From: an uncultured Paraprevotella sp.
GTDB lineage: Bacteria > Bacteroidota > Bacteroidia > Bacteroidales > Bacteroidaceae
DNA length: 64,000 bases
NCBI GenBank assembly: GCA_944319925.1
Contig: CALUFQ010000003.1
Coordinates: 1 to 64,000 of the forward strand
Direction of reading: 5' to 3'
The notes below the pieces were generated by a model. That model did not search any database. It was given only the letters and a program-made list of their open reading frames with translations, and was not told where the DNA came from. A program made the translations under genes and the position numbers. Below are positions 19,590-26,804 of the stretch, piece by piece; the first letter of the stretch is position 1, and the number at the start of each line of letters is the position of its first letter.

Positions 19590-20582
19590 ATGGCGATATT
19601 AGCATTTCAAAAACCTGATAAAGTATTAATGTTGGAAGCGGATGACAAATACGGCAAGTTCGAATTTCGTCCGTTGGAGCCCGGTTTCGGTATTACTGTT
19701 GGTAATGCTTTGCGCCGAATCCTCCTTTCTTCCCTCGAAGGTTATGCCATCAACACGATGCGTATTGCCGGCGTGGAGCATGAATTTGCTTCCGTTCCGG
19801 GGGTCAAAGAAGATGTCACCAACATTATCTTGAATCTCAAGCAAGTGAGGTTCAAGAAAATAGTAGAAGAGTTCGAGACTGAGAAAGTAAGCATCACTGT
19901 GGAGAACACGACCGAGTTCAAAGCTGGTGATATTAACAAGTATCTGACTGGATTTGAAGTGTTAAATCCTGAATTGGTGATTTGCCATTTGGATGCCAAG
20001 GCAACCATGCAGATTGAATTGTCCATCAACAAGGGCAGGGGCTATGTGCCGGCGGAAGAGAACCGTGAGTTCTGTACCGATGTGAACGTGCTCCCCATCG
20101 ATTCAATTTACACTCCAATTAGAAATGTTAAGTACGCTGTTGAAAATTACCGTGTAGAGCAGAAAACTGACTACGAGAAGCTCGTTCTTGAAATTTCTAC
20201 CGATGGTTCCATCCACCCGAAGGACGCTCTCAAGGAGGCTGCGAAAATTCTCATTTATCACTTCATGTTGTTCTCTGACGAGAAGATAACGTTGGAAAAT
20301 TCCGATGGTGAGGGCAACGAGGAGTTCGATGAGGAGGTTCTGCACATGCGTCAGCTTCTGAAAACCAAGTTGGTTGACATGGATCTTTCCGTCCGTGCGT
20401 TGAACTGTTTGAAAGCTGCCGATGTGGAAACATTGGGCGACTTGGTGCAGTTTAACAAGACCGACCTTTTGAAATTCAGAAACTTCGGTAAGAAATCGCT
20501 CACGGAGCTTGATGATTTGCTCGAGAGTCTGAATCTGTCGTTTGGAACCGATATTTCCAAGTATAAATTAGACAAAGATTAA
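19590..20582 (+). CDS. rpoA: DNA-directed RNA polymerase subunit alpha
   Basis: A 330-residue alpha subunit that nucleates RNA polymerase assembly and contacts activators. The N-terminal domain shows [20 protein letters not shown]; the C-terminal domain has the helix-hairpin-helix segment [19 protein letters not shown]. It follows rpsD by 11 bp and precedes rplQ by 6 bp. Confidence 0.98.
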   Translation: MAILAFQKPDKVLMLEADDKYGKFEFRPLEPGFGITVGNALRRILLSSLEGYAINTMRIAGVEHEFASVPGVKEDVTNIILNLKQVRFKKIVEEFETEKVSITVENTTEFKAGDINKYLTGFEVLNPELVICHLDAKATMQIELSINKGRGYVPAEENREFCTDVNVLPIDSIYTPIRNVKYAVENYRVEQKTDYEKLVLEISTDGSIHPKDALKEAAKILIYHFMLFSDEKITLENSDGEGNEEFDEEVLHMRQLLKTKLVDMDLSVRALNCLKAADVETLGDLVQFNKTDLLKFRNFGKKSLTELDDLLESLNLSFGTDISKYKLDKD

Positions 20583-20588
20583 AAAACA

Positions 20589-21113
20589 ATGAGACATAAT
20601 AAGAAATTCAACCATTTGAGTCGTACTGCATCCCACAGACAAGCCATGCTGGCTAACATGGCCATCTCTCTGATCATGCACAAAAGAATCACTACGACTC
20701 TTGCAAAGGCCAAGGCGTTGAAGAAATACGTTGAGCCTTTGATCACCCGCTCGAAGGACGATACTACTAATTCTCGTCGTGTCGTCTTCCGTTATTTGCA
20801 GAACAAGTACGCCGTGACGGAATTGTTCCAGGAAATCTCCGTGAAGGTGGGCGACCGTCCGGGCGGATACACCCGCATCATCAAGACCGGTTTCCGTGCA
20901 AGCGATGCCGCGCAAATGTGTTTCATCGAGCTGGTTGACTATGATGAGAACATGGCTAAGCAGCCTGTGAAGAAGACGCGCACACGTCGTTCTAAGAAGG
21001 CTGCGGCAAAAGCCGAAGAAGCAGCAGCTCCTGTGGCAGCAGAAACGGCAACGGAGGCAGTTGCCGATGCAGCTCCGGAAGCTGGGCAGAAGGAAGCTGA
21101 AAAGGCCGAATAA
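20589..21113 (+). CDS. rplQ: 50S ribosomal protein L17 with long C-terminal tail
   Basis: A 174-residue L17 (bL17); E. coli L17 is about 127 residues. [20 protein letters not shown] and [17 protein letters not shown] belong to the conserved core. From about residue 122 there is a basic segment ([17 protein letters not shown]) and then a low-complexity Ala/Glu tail. It is the last gene of the alpha operon; a strong terminator follows. Confidence 0.97.
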   Translation: MRHNKKFNHLSRTASHRQAMLANMAISLIMHKRITTTLAKAKALKKYVEPLITRSKDDTTNSRRVVFRYLQNKYAVTELFQEISVKVGDRPGGYTRIIKTGFRASDAAQMCFIELVDYDENMAKQPVKKTRTRRSKKAAAKAEEAAAPVAAETATEAVADAAPEAGQKEAEKAE

Positions 21114-21141
21114 GAAAAATTCTTTATTGCTATTGATAGGA

Positions 21142-21178
21142 GCGAGCGGACGATTTGATGTTCCGCTCGCTTTTTTTT
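21142..21178 (+). terminator. Intrinsic terminator of the ribosomal-protein block
   Basis: Perfect 9-bp GC-rich stem, GCGAGCGGA (21142-21150) with TCCGCTCGC (21162-21170), followed at once by eight T (21171-21178). Confidence 0.92.
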
Positions 21179-21220
21179 GGGGGCTAACGTGAATAGATGT
21201 TATTATGTGTGGCGCGGGGC

Positions 21221-21250
21221 TTGGAATCTCAATGAATTTGCCTAAGTTTG
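21221..21250 (+). promoter_or_regulatory. Promoter of the DUF3256 gene
   Basis: TTG at 21221-21223, 19 bases, TAAGTTTG at 21243-21250: exact consensus. Its position shows that translation must start after about 21257, favouring the ATG at 21278. Confidence 0.75.
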
Positions 21251-21277
21251 TATCCGCAAAAAAATACGAAGATTTAT

Positions 21278-21919
21278 ATGGGACGTTTTTTCCTTTTCAT
21301 AATGGTCTTGTTGGTGGGGCATACGGCCATGGCGCAGAGGATGCGCGATGTGTTTGCGGCGATGCCCGACAGCATTCTGGAGGTGATGACCAAAAACAAC
21401 CGTTTGGATTGCATTGATTTCATAGAGCATGGCATGGAGGCAAGGGTGCGCAACCGTTTCGATGGTTTTACGCAACTGAAAGCCATGACGTTGGATTATT
21501 TGGACTTGCAGCTGACTGCGCAGTGCCGGGTGGAAATGAAGCTTCTTCCGGCCAAGGATTCGCTGAATTACGTCTGCATGGTGCGCACGTATGCGGGGCC
21601 TGTGCGCGAAAGCGTGGTGTCGCTTTATACCTCGGAATGGCAGCGTATGCCGGCGCAGGCGTGGTTGGCTCCGATTCCCGACTATACTGGTTTTTGGATG
21701 GAGAATGATACCGTTGATGCCAAGGAGATTGCCCGTCTTCAGCATTTGCAAGACATGCGTTTCGTGACGGCTGAATTGCAGCCTGATGACATGCGCCTGA
21801 CGTTCGCCTTGCAGCCTGGCGAGGTGGAACGGGAGGATTCCATTCGTATTGCGGCTGTGGTTCGTCCGTTGGTCTATGAATGGGTAGGCGACCGTTTTGA
21901 GCCGGTAAGGGGGGAGTGA
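21278..21919 (+). CDS. DUF3256 family exported protein
   Basis: A 213-residue protein with a signal peptide (MGRFFLFIMVLLVGHTAMAQ, cleavage after residue 19). The mature part matches DUF3256: VFAAMPDSILEVMTKNNRLD, CIDFIEHGMEARVRNRFDG and the C-terminal RPLVYEWVGDRFEPV. The family is common in Bacteroidales and its function is unknown. An ATG at 21248 also opens the frame but lies within the promoter -7 box; 21278 is therefore the start. It is transcribed alone. Confidence 0.85.
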   Translation: MGRFFLFIMVLLVGHTAMAQRMRDVFAAMPDSILEVMTKNNRLDCIDFIEHGMEARVRNRFDGFTQLKAMTLDYLDLQLTAQCRVEMKLLPAKDSLNYVCMVRTYAGPVRESVVSLYTSEWQRMPAQAWLAPIPDYTGFWMENDTVDAKEIARLQHLQDMRFVTAELQPDDMRLTFALQPGEVEREDSIRIAAVVRPLVYEWVGDRFEPVRGE

Positions 21920-22456
21920 TGGGGTGTTCGTCTCTTGCATGGCAAACGGGAGGACATGGCAAAACTCCTCCGCCTTGTAGGGGAGGTGGCCCGCAGGGCC
22001 GGAGGGGATTCCATGCACAAGAGTGACTTTTTCCCTTTTTCCGGTGCAGTAGAAATTTTATGGGGATTTATAGTCAAAGAGAAATGGTTTGCGAATTGCA
22101 CAAACGGAATTTGAGAAGTTAGAAGTGACTCCAACCCTTCTTTTTGTGTGGCTTTTGGGAATAATGTCTAAAGATGAATGTTTCAAGCACTTGAAACGGG
22201 GCGTTCCTGGCTTTGAAACTAGGTGTTTCAGGCTCTGAAACTTTCATGCTGTGAGGCGGGGGATGTCTTTTCGGAACAGCCCGCATTCTTGGTGATTTAA
22301 CACCATCTGGAAAAAACGAATTGAAGGAATTGAGTGATACATAGTTCCTGCTTTTACAAACTTCTGAATGCCGGCAGTCGAAGCCGGCAGGAATGAACTG
22401 TCCCCCTGCGAGGCGGGACAGTTTTGCCATCCGCATGGGTACAAAAGTCGTGGCAT
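21920..22456. other. Gene-free stretch with palindromic repeats
   Basis: No convincing gene. 21965-22009 is a half-copy of the CTCCTCCGCCTTGTAGGGGAG palindromic family. At 22046 begins GCAGTAGAAATTTTATGGGG, shared with 46608 and partly 31781. 22180-22241 holds three short GTTTC/GAAAC dyads in a row. 22396-22404 (AACTGTCCC) pairs with 22415-22423. Confidence 0.6.
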
Positions 22457-22489
22457 ACAAAAAAGGGACATGCGTTGAGCATGCCCCTT
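22457..22489 (-). terminator. Intrinsic terminator of rpmE
   Basis: On the minus strand AAGGGGCATGC (22489-22479) pairs with GCATGTCCCTT (22473-22463), followed by T residues (complement of the A run 22459-22464). Confidence 0.75.
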
Positions 22490-22512
22490 GTGTGGGTTGT
22501 TGTGGCGTTGTT

Positions 22513-22764
22513 TTATTTGCGAACCTTGCCGTAGCGGTTCATGAACTTGTCCACGCGACCGGCAGTGTCCACCAGCTTGCTCTTGCCCGTGTAGAACGGG
22601 TGGGAAGAGCTGGAGATTTCCAGTTTCACTACGGGGTAGGTCTCGCCTTCAAATTCCACCGTGTCGTTCGTCTTGCAGGTGGAACGGGAAAGGAACATGT
22701 CACCGTTGCTCATGTCCTTGAATACAACGGGACGGTAATTTTCGGGATGAATATCTTTCTTCAT
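22513..22764 (-). CDS. rpmE: 50S ribosomal protein L31 type B
   Basis: An 83-residue L31 (bL31) of the zinc-independent type [19 protein letters not shown] and [20 protein letters not shown] are typical of the B form; the CxxC of type A is absent, with only one cysteine left. It bridges the 50S central protuberance and the 30S head. It has its own promoter and terminator and a leader of about 65 bases. Confidence 0.95.
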   Translation of the reverse strand: MKKDIHPENYRPVVFKDMSNGDMFLSRSTCKTNDTVEFEGETYPVVKLEISSSSHPFYTGKSKLVDTAGRVDKFMNRYGKVRK

Positions 22765-22837
22765 TGTCTTATAAAATTATTGTCTATTGGCTATGCTCAT
22801 GAAGAGCCGTGTACAATGGAACTGATTTTACGGAGTG

Positions 22838-22868
22838 CAAAGTTACGCCTTTTCCGCAGAACTACCAA
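22838..22868 (-). promoter_or_regulatory. Promoter of rpmE
   Basis: On the minus strand TTG (22868-22866), 20 bases, TAACTTTG (22845-22838): exact consensus match. Confidence 0.75.
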
Positions 22869-22898
22869 ATTTCCAGCCGGATATTTTTCTTTTGCGCG

Positions 22899-23813
22899 TC
22901 ACAGGCCCGTCCAGTTCCCGGGGTTGCAGGTTTGTTCCACGGGGATTTCCACGCGGTCGGGCAGGTTGCAGAAGAAATCTATGCCCGTCTTCTCCTCCAA
23001 TTCGTCGATGCTCACGGCCCAGCTGCGCAGGTCGGCGTTGCCGCCGTAGGACTTGTGTTCCACCCAAAATCCGATGGCCTGGTAGGTGTTCTGTCCGCTG
23101 CTGTATTTCTTGCAGAGCAGGGCCATGAAGTAGTATTTGGGCACGGCCACGCCGCTGCCGATGGTCCCCAGGGTCTGTCCCTCGGCTATCGTGCCGCCTT
23201 TCACCACGAAAAGCGTGTCGCGGAATGAGCTGTTGCGTCCCCAGTTACGCACTTGGTTTTCCAGGTCGCCCCAATCGTCCACATTGAACGGTCCCGTTTG
23301 CGGGCTCATGTTGGAGAGGTAGAAAGTCTGTCCGTTGGCATCTTTCGAGAAGAGCCGGTCGGCTGAGGCGCAGAGATGGCCGCGCTGGTAACCACTCCCC
23401 CGGAAGTCGCTCAGCTCGGAGCGTTGGCCTGCCGGGATGTCGGGGTCGGGCTGGAACGGGTCGCCGTTCCACACCTGTCCTTCCCATTCCGCGCCCTTCC
23501 AGTTGTCACGGTTCCAGTTGGTGGCAGCCGTGGTGTTGGTGAAGATGAAGGCCACCCACCGGGAATGCTTCTTCTCCGGACACCATTCCAGAGTGTAGTT
23601 CAGCGTCCGCGTGCCCCGTGCGTCCGTGGCGTAATGGGCGTAGAAATCCCCCGCTTGTCCGTCGAGGCGCGGCATTTCGAGGTTGAGGGCCTCGGGGATG
23701 ACGGACGGGTTGGCGTTCGCGTTGTCTTGGTTGGCTGCGGTGTTTTCGTCTTCGTCGCAGGAGGCGAGGAGGACGAGGCCGGAAAAAATCAAAGCAAAAT
23801 GTTTGAAGTTCAT
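22899..23813 (-). CDS. DNA/RNA non-specific endonuclease lipoprotein
   Basis: A 304-residue lipoprotein (lipobox LLASC, lipid Cys19, then DEDE) of the beta-beta-alpha metal nuclease family. The active site is seen as YQRGH (residues 142-146; the usual DRGH has Gln for Asp), with general-base His146. NMSPQ (168-172) and the metal-ligand helix WGDLENQVRNW (181-191) follow. Expected to cleave single- or double-stranded nucleic acid non-specifically at the cell surface or in the periplasm. It is the last gene of the TonB-receptor cluster, 95 bp after the gene before it, with a hairpin in the gap. Whether the Gln substitution lowers activity is unknown. Confidence 0.88.
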   Translation of the reverse strand: MNFKHFALIFSGLVLLASCDEDENTAANQDNANANPSVIPEALNLEMPRLDGQAGDFYAHYATDARGTRTLNYTLEWCPEKKHSRWVAFIFTNTTAATNWNRDNWKGAEWEGQVWNGDPFQPDPDIPAGQRSELSDFRGSGYQRGHLCASADRLFSKDANGQTFYLSNMSPQTGPFNVDDWGDLENQVRNWGRNSSFRDTLFVVKGGTIAEGQTLGTIGSGVAVPKYYFMALLCKKYSSGQNTYQAIGFWVEHKSYGGNADLRSWAVSIDELEEKTGIDFFCNLPDRVEIPVEQTCNPGNWTGL

Positions 23814-23824
23814 GTCGTGTGATT

Positions 23825-23884
23825 TAAAAAACGGGGAAAAGTCTTATGCCCTTCCCTTGGCTGGAGAGGACATAAGGCTTTTCC
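23825..23884 (-). terminator. Hairpin between the 674-residue lipoprotein and nuclease genes
   Basis: On the minus strand GGAAAAGCCTTATG (23884-23871) pairs with CATAAGACTTTTCC (23848-23835), followed by CCG and six T (23830-23825). It looks like an intrinsic terminator that may lower nuclease expression relative to the receptor genes. Confidence 0.65.
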
Positions 23885-23908
23885 TTAGAAATAGGTCGTG
23901 CCGGAGCG

Positions 23909-25933
23909 TTAATCCATCTTGAACAGGCAGGGCGCAATGCCGCGCTCGTCGGGATAGATGCCATAGCTGTTGTATTCTTCGCTAAATTGCATCCACTTGC
24001 CCATTTCGATGTTGGTGATGGTGAAACTGCCGTCGGCGTTGCGCTCGATGTTCCAATACTGTCCGGAAGTCGGAGCGGCGTCCATGTTGCAGCTGTTGAA
24101 GTTGCCGGTCATGTACATAAACCGTCCGCTTTCGTCCTGGATAGTGTAGCCGTCAGCCGTAGAAGTGAGGGTGAAGGTCATGCCTTCGGGCGCGATGGAG
24201 ATGACGTTGCCGGTGGCCGTGGCTTCCTTGCCATTCAGATAGCCGTAGTTGCCGCTCACGTTTTGAGCCACCATATAGGTGCCGCCTACATTGGCGGCGA
24301 AGATATACGTGCCGTCGGTCACCGTGGTGACTTTGGTGAAGGTGGACTGTTCTTCCGGTTCGTCGGGTGTGTCGCCGCCTTCTGTGATGCCACCATCCGA
24401 CGTGACAAGCGACACCTCATCGATCAGGATGCTCTGTCCCGGATTCCGGCCCACCATGACTACCAGGTTGAGGCGGGTGTCTGCCTCCAACGTAAACTGA
24501 TAGGTGGCTTCCTTCCATCCGTCCGTAGTGATGTCATTGACATAGTCTCCATAGATGTAGCTGTCGCCACCGCTAATGCTGCCGTCGGCTTCATTGATGG
24601 CATATCCCAGACGGATGCTGGCTTCGGCCTCCACCGCCTTCACATTGACCGTGAAGGCATAAGTGCCGGCCTTCAACGTCATTTCCGAGCTTCCGAGCCG
24701 TTTGTTTTGCTCGGCGGAACCTTCCACCATTGCCGAATAGCTGCCGGCCTTGGCATCGCTGGATTGGGTCACGTTGGTGTTGCAAGCCGTGTTGGAAGGC
24801 GTCCAACCCGCAGCTTCACCGTTGTTCCAGGTCTCAAATCCGCCGTTCGAAAGCAGGTTTTCGCCGGTGATGGGAGTGTCGGGATTCGGATCCTCTCCCG
24901 CGTCGGGTTTGCCGGCCATCACGCTCAGGCTCTTCACTTCCCAAGTAGAAGAATAAGTTTCCGTGCATGTATGGCGCAAAGCGATGGTCACGTTGCCGCC
25001 CATGAATTCGGCAGGGATGTTCATTTCTTTCTCCCGGAACGTAAAGCTGGAATTCAGGCCGTCCGCGTTGTATGTCAGCTGCGTCCAGGTCGCGCTGTTT
25101 GCGTCGCCTGTATAGTTCTTGCTGATGAGGACGGCGTTGTTCGTGTTGATGTCGGCGCGTTCAAAGTTGATGGCCATATTGATAGAGATGTATGCTTCCG
25201 TGATTTGCGACAGGTCGATGCTTGGGCTGACAAGGTAGGTCACGCCGGCTTGGTTCTCTTTTTGTCCGTCTCCGTTGAAATCCTGGAAGCCGGTCACCAT
25301 GGCACTGGAATAATCGTTGTACCAAGAGAGGCTGCCTGATGTGGCCACGGAAGTGAATCCGCTGAGCGAGCTGCTGAAGTCGGCGCTGAAGATGGCCTCT
25401 GCCGGTTCTTCCGGCATGTCGCCGATTTCCTGTCCGTCAAGGATGGCCGCTGTCACGCTTTTCACTCCTGATCCGCCGTAGTAGCGTTCCATCGTGCCAT
25501 AGAGCATGATTTCCTTGCCGATGTTCTCAGGATGGTCGGCCAGGTTGAGTGCGGAGCGCACGTCTCCGCTGGGCAATTGCACGGCCATGCAGTTGTTGAT
25601 GTCTTTCTCGTTAGGATTGTCAGCGATGACAATGTTCGTGGCCGGTGCTCCGTCCGTGCTGAACATCACGTCGGAGATGGTGTAGCTGGGGCCGTCGTCT
25701 CCCGTTGACTGGGGGATGTAGCCCACGATGTAGGCTTTCACCCAGGCGAGCCCGCCGTTCTGGTTCAGGGCCGCGCCGCGCACGGTGTAGGGCGTTTCCA
25801 AGGTTCCCGTTCCATATATGCCGTTGGCATCCCCTGTGGGAATGTCGTAGGGTGCCGGCACGTCGCTACATGCCTGGAACAGGCACAAGCCGGTGGTCAG
25901 GCACAATAAACCGAAAATGTGTTTGATATTCAT
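23909..25933 (-). CDS. Multidomain surface lipoprotein, DUF6359/OB-like with binding modules
   Basis: A 674-residue lipoprotein (lipobox LFQAC, lipid Cys22, then SD). In order: an OB-fold-like domain of the DUF6359 kind (about 35-170; GLAWVKAYIVGYIPQ), a choice-of-anchor-J-type beta-sandwich (about 178-345; ADFSSSLSGFTSV), a CenC/CBM4-9-like binding module (about 360-515; NLLSNGGFETWNNGEAAGW) and a C-terminal beta domain (about 530-674; FTKVTTVTDGTYIFAANV). No catalytic motif is seen. It lies 30 bp after the DUF5689 gene and was probably transcribed with it. Likely role: binding substrate at the surface for the receptor and nucleases; inferred from context. Confidence 0.7.
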   Translation of the reverse strand: MNIKHIFGLLCLTTGLCLFQACSDVPAPYDIPTGDANGIYGTGTLETPYTVRGAALNQNGGLAWVKAYIVGYIPQSTGDDGPSYTISDVMFSTDGAPATNIVIADNPNEKDINNCMAVQLPSGDVRSALNLADHPENIGKEIMLYGTMERYYGGSGVKSVTAAILDGQEIGDMPEEPAEAIFSADFSSSLSGFTSVATSGSLSWYNDYSSAMVTGFQDFNGDGQKENQAGVTYLVSPSIDLSQITEAYISINMAINFERADINTNNAVLISKNYTGDANSATWTQLTYNADGLNSSFTFREKEMNIPAEFMGGNVTIALRHTCTETYSSTWEVKSLSVMAGKPDAGEDPNPDTPITGENLLSNGGFETWNNGEAAGWTPSNTACNTNVTQSSDAKAGSYSAMVEGSAEQNKRLGSSEMTLKAGTYAFTVNVKAVEAEASIRLGYAINEADGSISGGDSYIYGDYVNDITTDGWKEATYQFTLEADTRLNLVVMVGRNPGQSILIDEVSLVTSDGGITEGGDTPDEPEEQSTFTKVTTVTDGTYIFAANVGGTYMVAQNVSGNYGYLNGKEATATGNVISIAPEGMTFTLTSTADGYTIQDESGRFMYMTGNFNSCNMDAAPTSGQYWNIERNADGSFTITNIEMGKWMQFSEEYNSYGIYPDERGIAPCLFKMD

Positions 25934-25963
25934 ATTGTTTCGTTTTTAATGATTGCTTTTGGA

Positions 25964-26776
25964 TTATTCTATGTCTCGGATGGTGCGGGCCATGATTTGC
26001 CAGTCGCCGTTGTATTGGGTGAGCAGGCCCGTCACATCGACTTCTCCCGTCTTCATGTAGTCTGTGGCGAAGTTGGCGTAGGTGCTGGTGCGGAAGACGA
26101 CGCTCGTGCCGCCGATTTTCAGGGTGCGGTTAATGCCGTTTCCGCCGTCGGCAAGGCTTTCGGGGGCCGCGTATTGGGTCAGCCCGTCGGCCTCCTCAAA
26201 GGTCGCGCCTTTCACTTTGACGAAGAAAGGGGCTTCGGCCTGGTCGGCGGAGGAGAGCCAGCTCTCGTCGATTTCCATCGGGGTCAGCTCGGGGTAGGAC
26301 AGACTGGGTTCGCCGACGGTCTTCACGTGGTCTTTCCACAGGTATTCCGACATGCGCCCGATGCCGCCTTGATAGAGTCCGCCGAGCTGGAGCATCGTGC
26401 CGTAGCCGCCCACGTAAAGCCCCTTGCAGTCAATGGCGATTTTCTGTCCTACCGGCAGGTTGGCATACAGTCCCGTGCTGTTGATGCCGATGACAAGTGT
26501 CCCGGTGCCGTCGTTGAGGTAAAGGTTCTTGTAGATGTTGCCCGACTCGTCGTCGCCGACAATCACGCCCGAGATGGTGATGTCGTCCGTGACTTCTTCC
26601 ACACCGTCGGCGGCCGCCACGCTTTTGTATTTGGTTTTCAGGTCGGCGATGGTGGTGTTGGCTTCGCCCACAGCCGGGTTGCCGTAGGTGTAGCCCGCCG
26701 GGTCGTCATGGTGGTCCATGCAGCCGGAAAAGACGGCGGTCAGCAGGACGGCAAGCAATAACTTTATCTTTTTCAT
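25964..26776 (-). CDS. DUF5689 OB-fold lipoprotein
   Basis: A 270-residue lipoprotein (VFSGC, lipid Cys19). It matches DUF5689: ITISGVIVGDDESGNIYKNL, LYLNDGTGTLVIGINSTGLY and a C-terminal DVTGLLTQYNGDWQIMARTI. The fold is OB-like, related to the OB domains of secreted nucleases. It sits 28 bp after the TonB receptor gene, the position usually held by SusD in carbohydrate systems, but it is not a SusD homologue. Probably the surface ligand-binding partner of the receptor. Confidence 0.8.
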   Translation of the reverse strand: MKKIKLLLAVLLTAVFSGCMDHHDDPAGYTYGNPAVGEANTTIADLKTKYKSVAAADGVEEVTDDITISGVIVGDDESGNIYKNLYLNDGTGTLVIGINSTGLYANLPVGQKIAIDCKGLYVGGYGTMLQLGGLYQGGIGRMSEYLWKDHVKTVGEPSLSYPELTPMEIDESWLSSADQAEAPFFVKVKGATFEEADGLTQYAAPESLADGGNGINRTLKIGGTSVVFRTSTYANFATDYMKTGEVDVTGLLTQYNGDWQIMARTIRDIE

Positions 26777-26804
26777 AATTCCTGTTCTTTTTTGAGGTTG
26801 TGGG

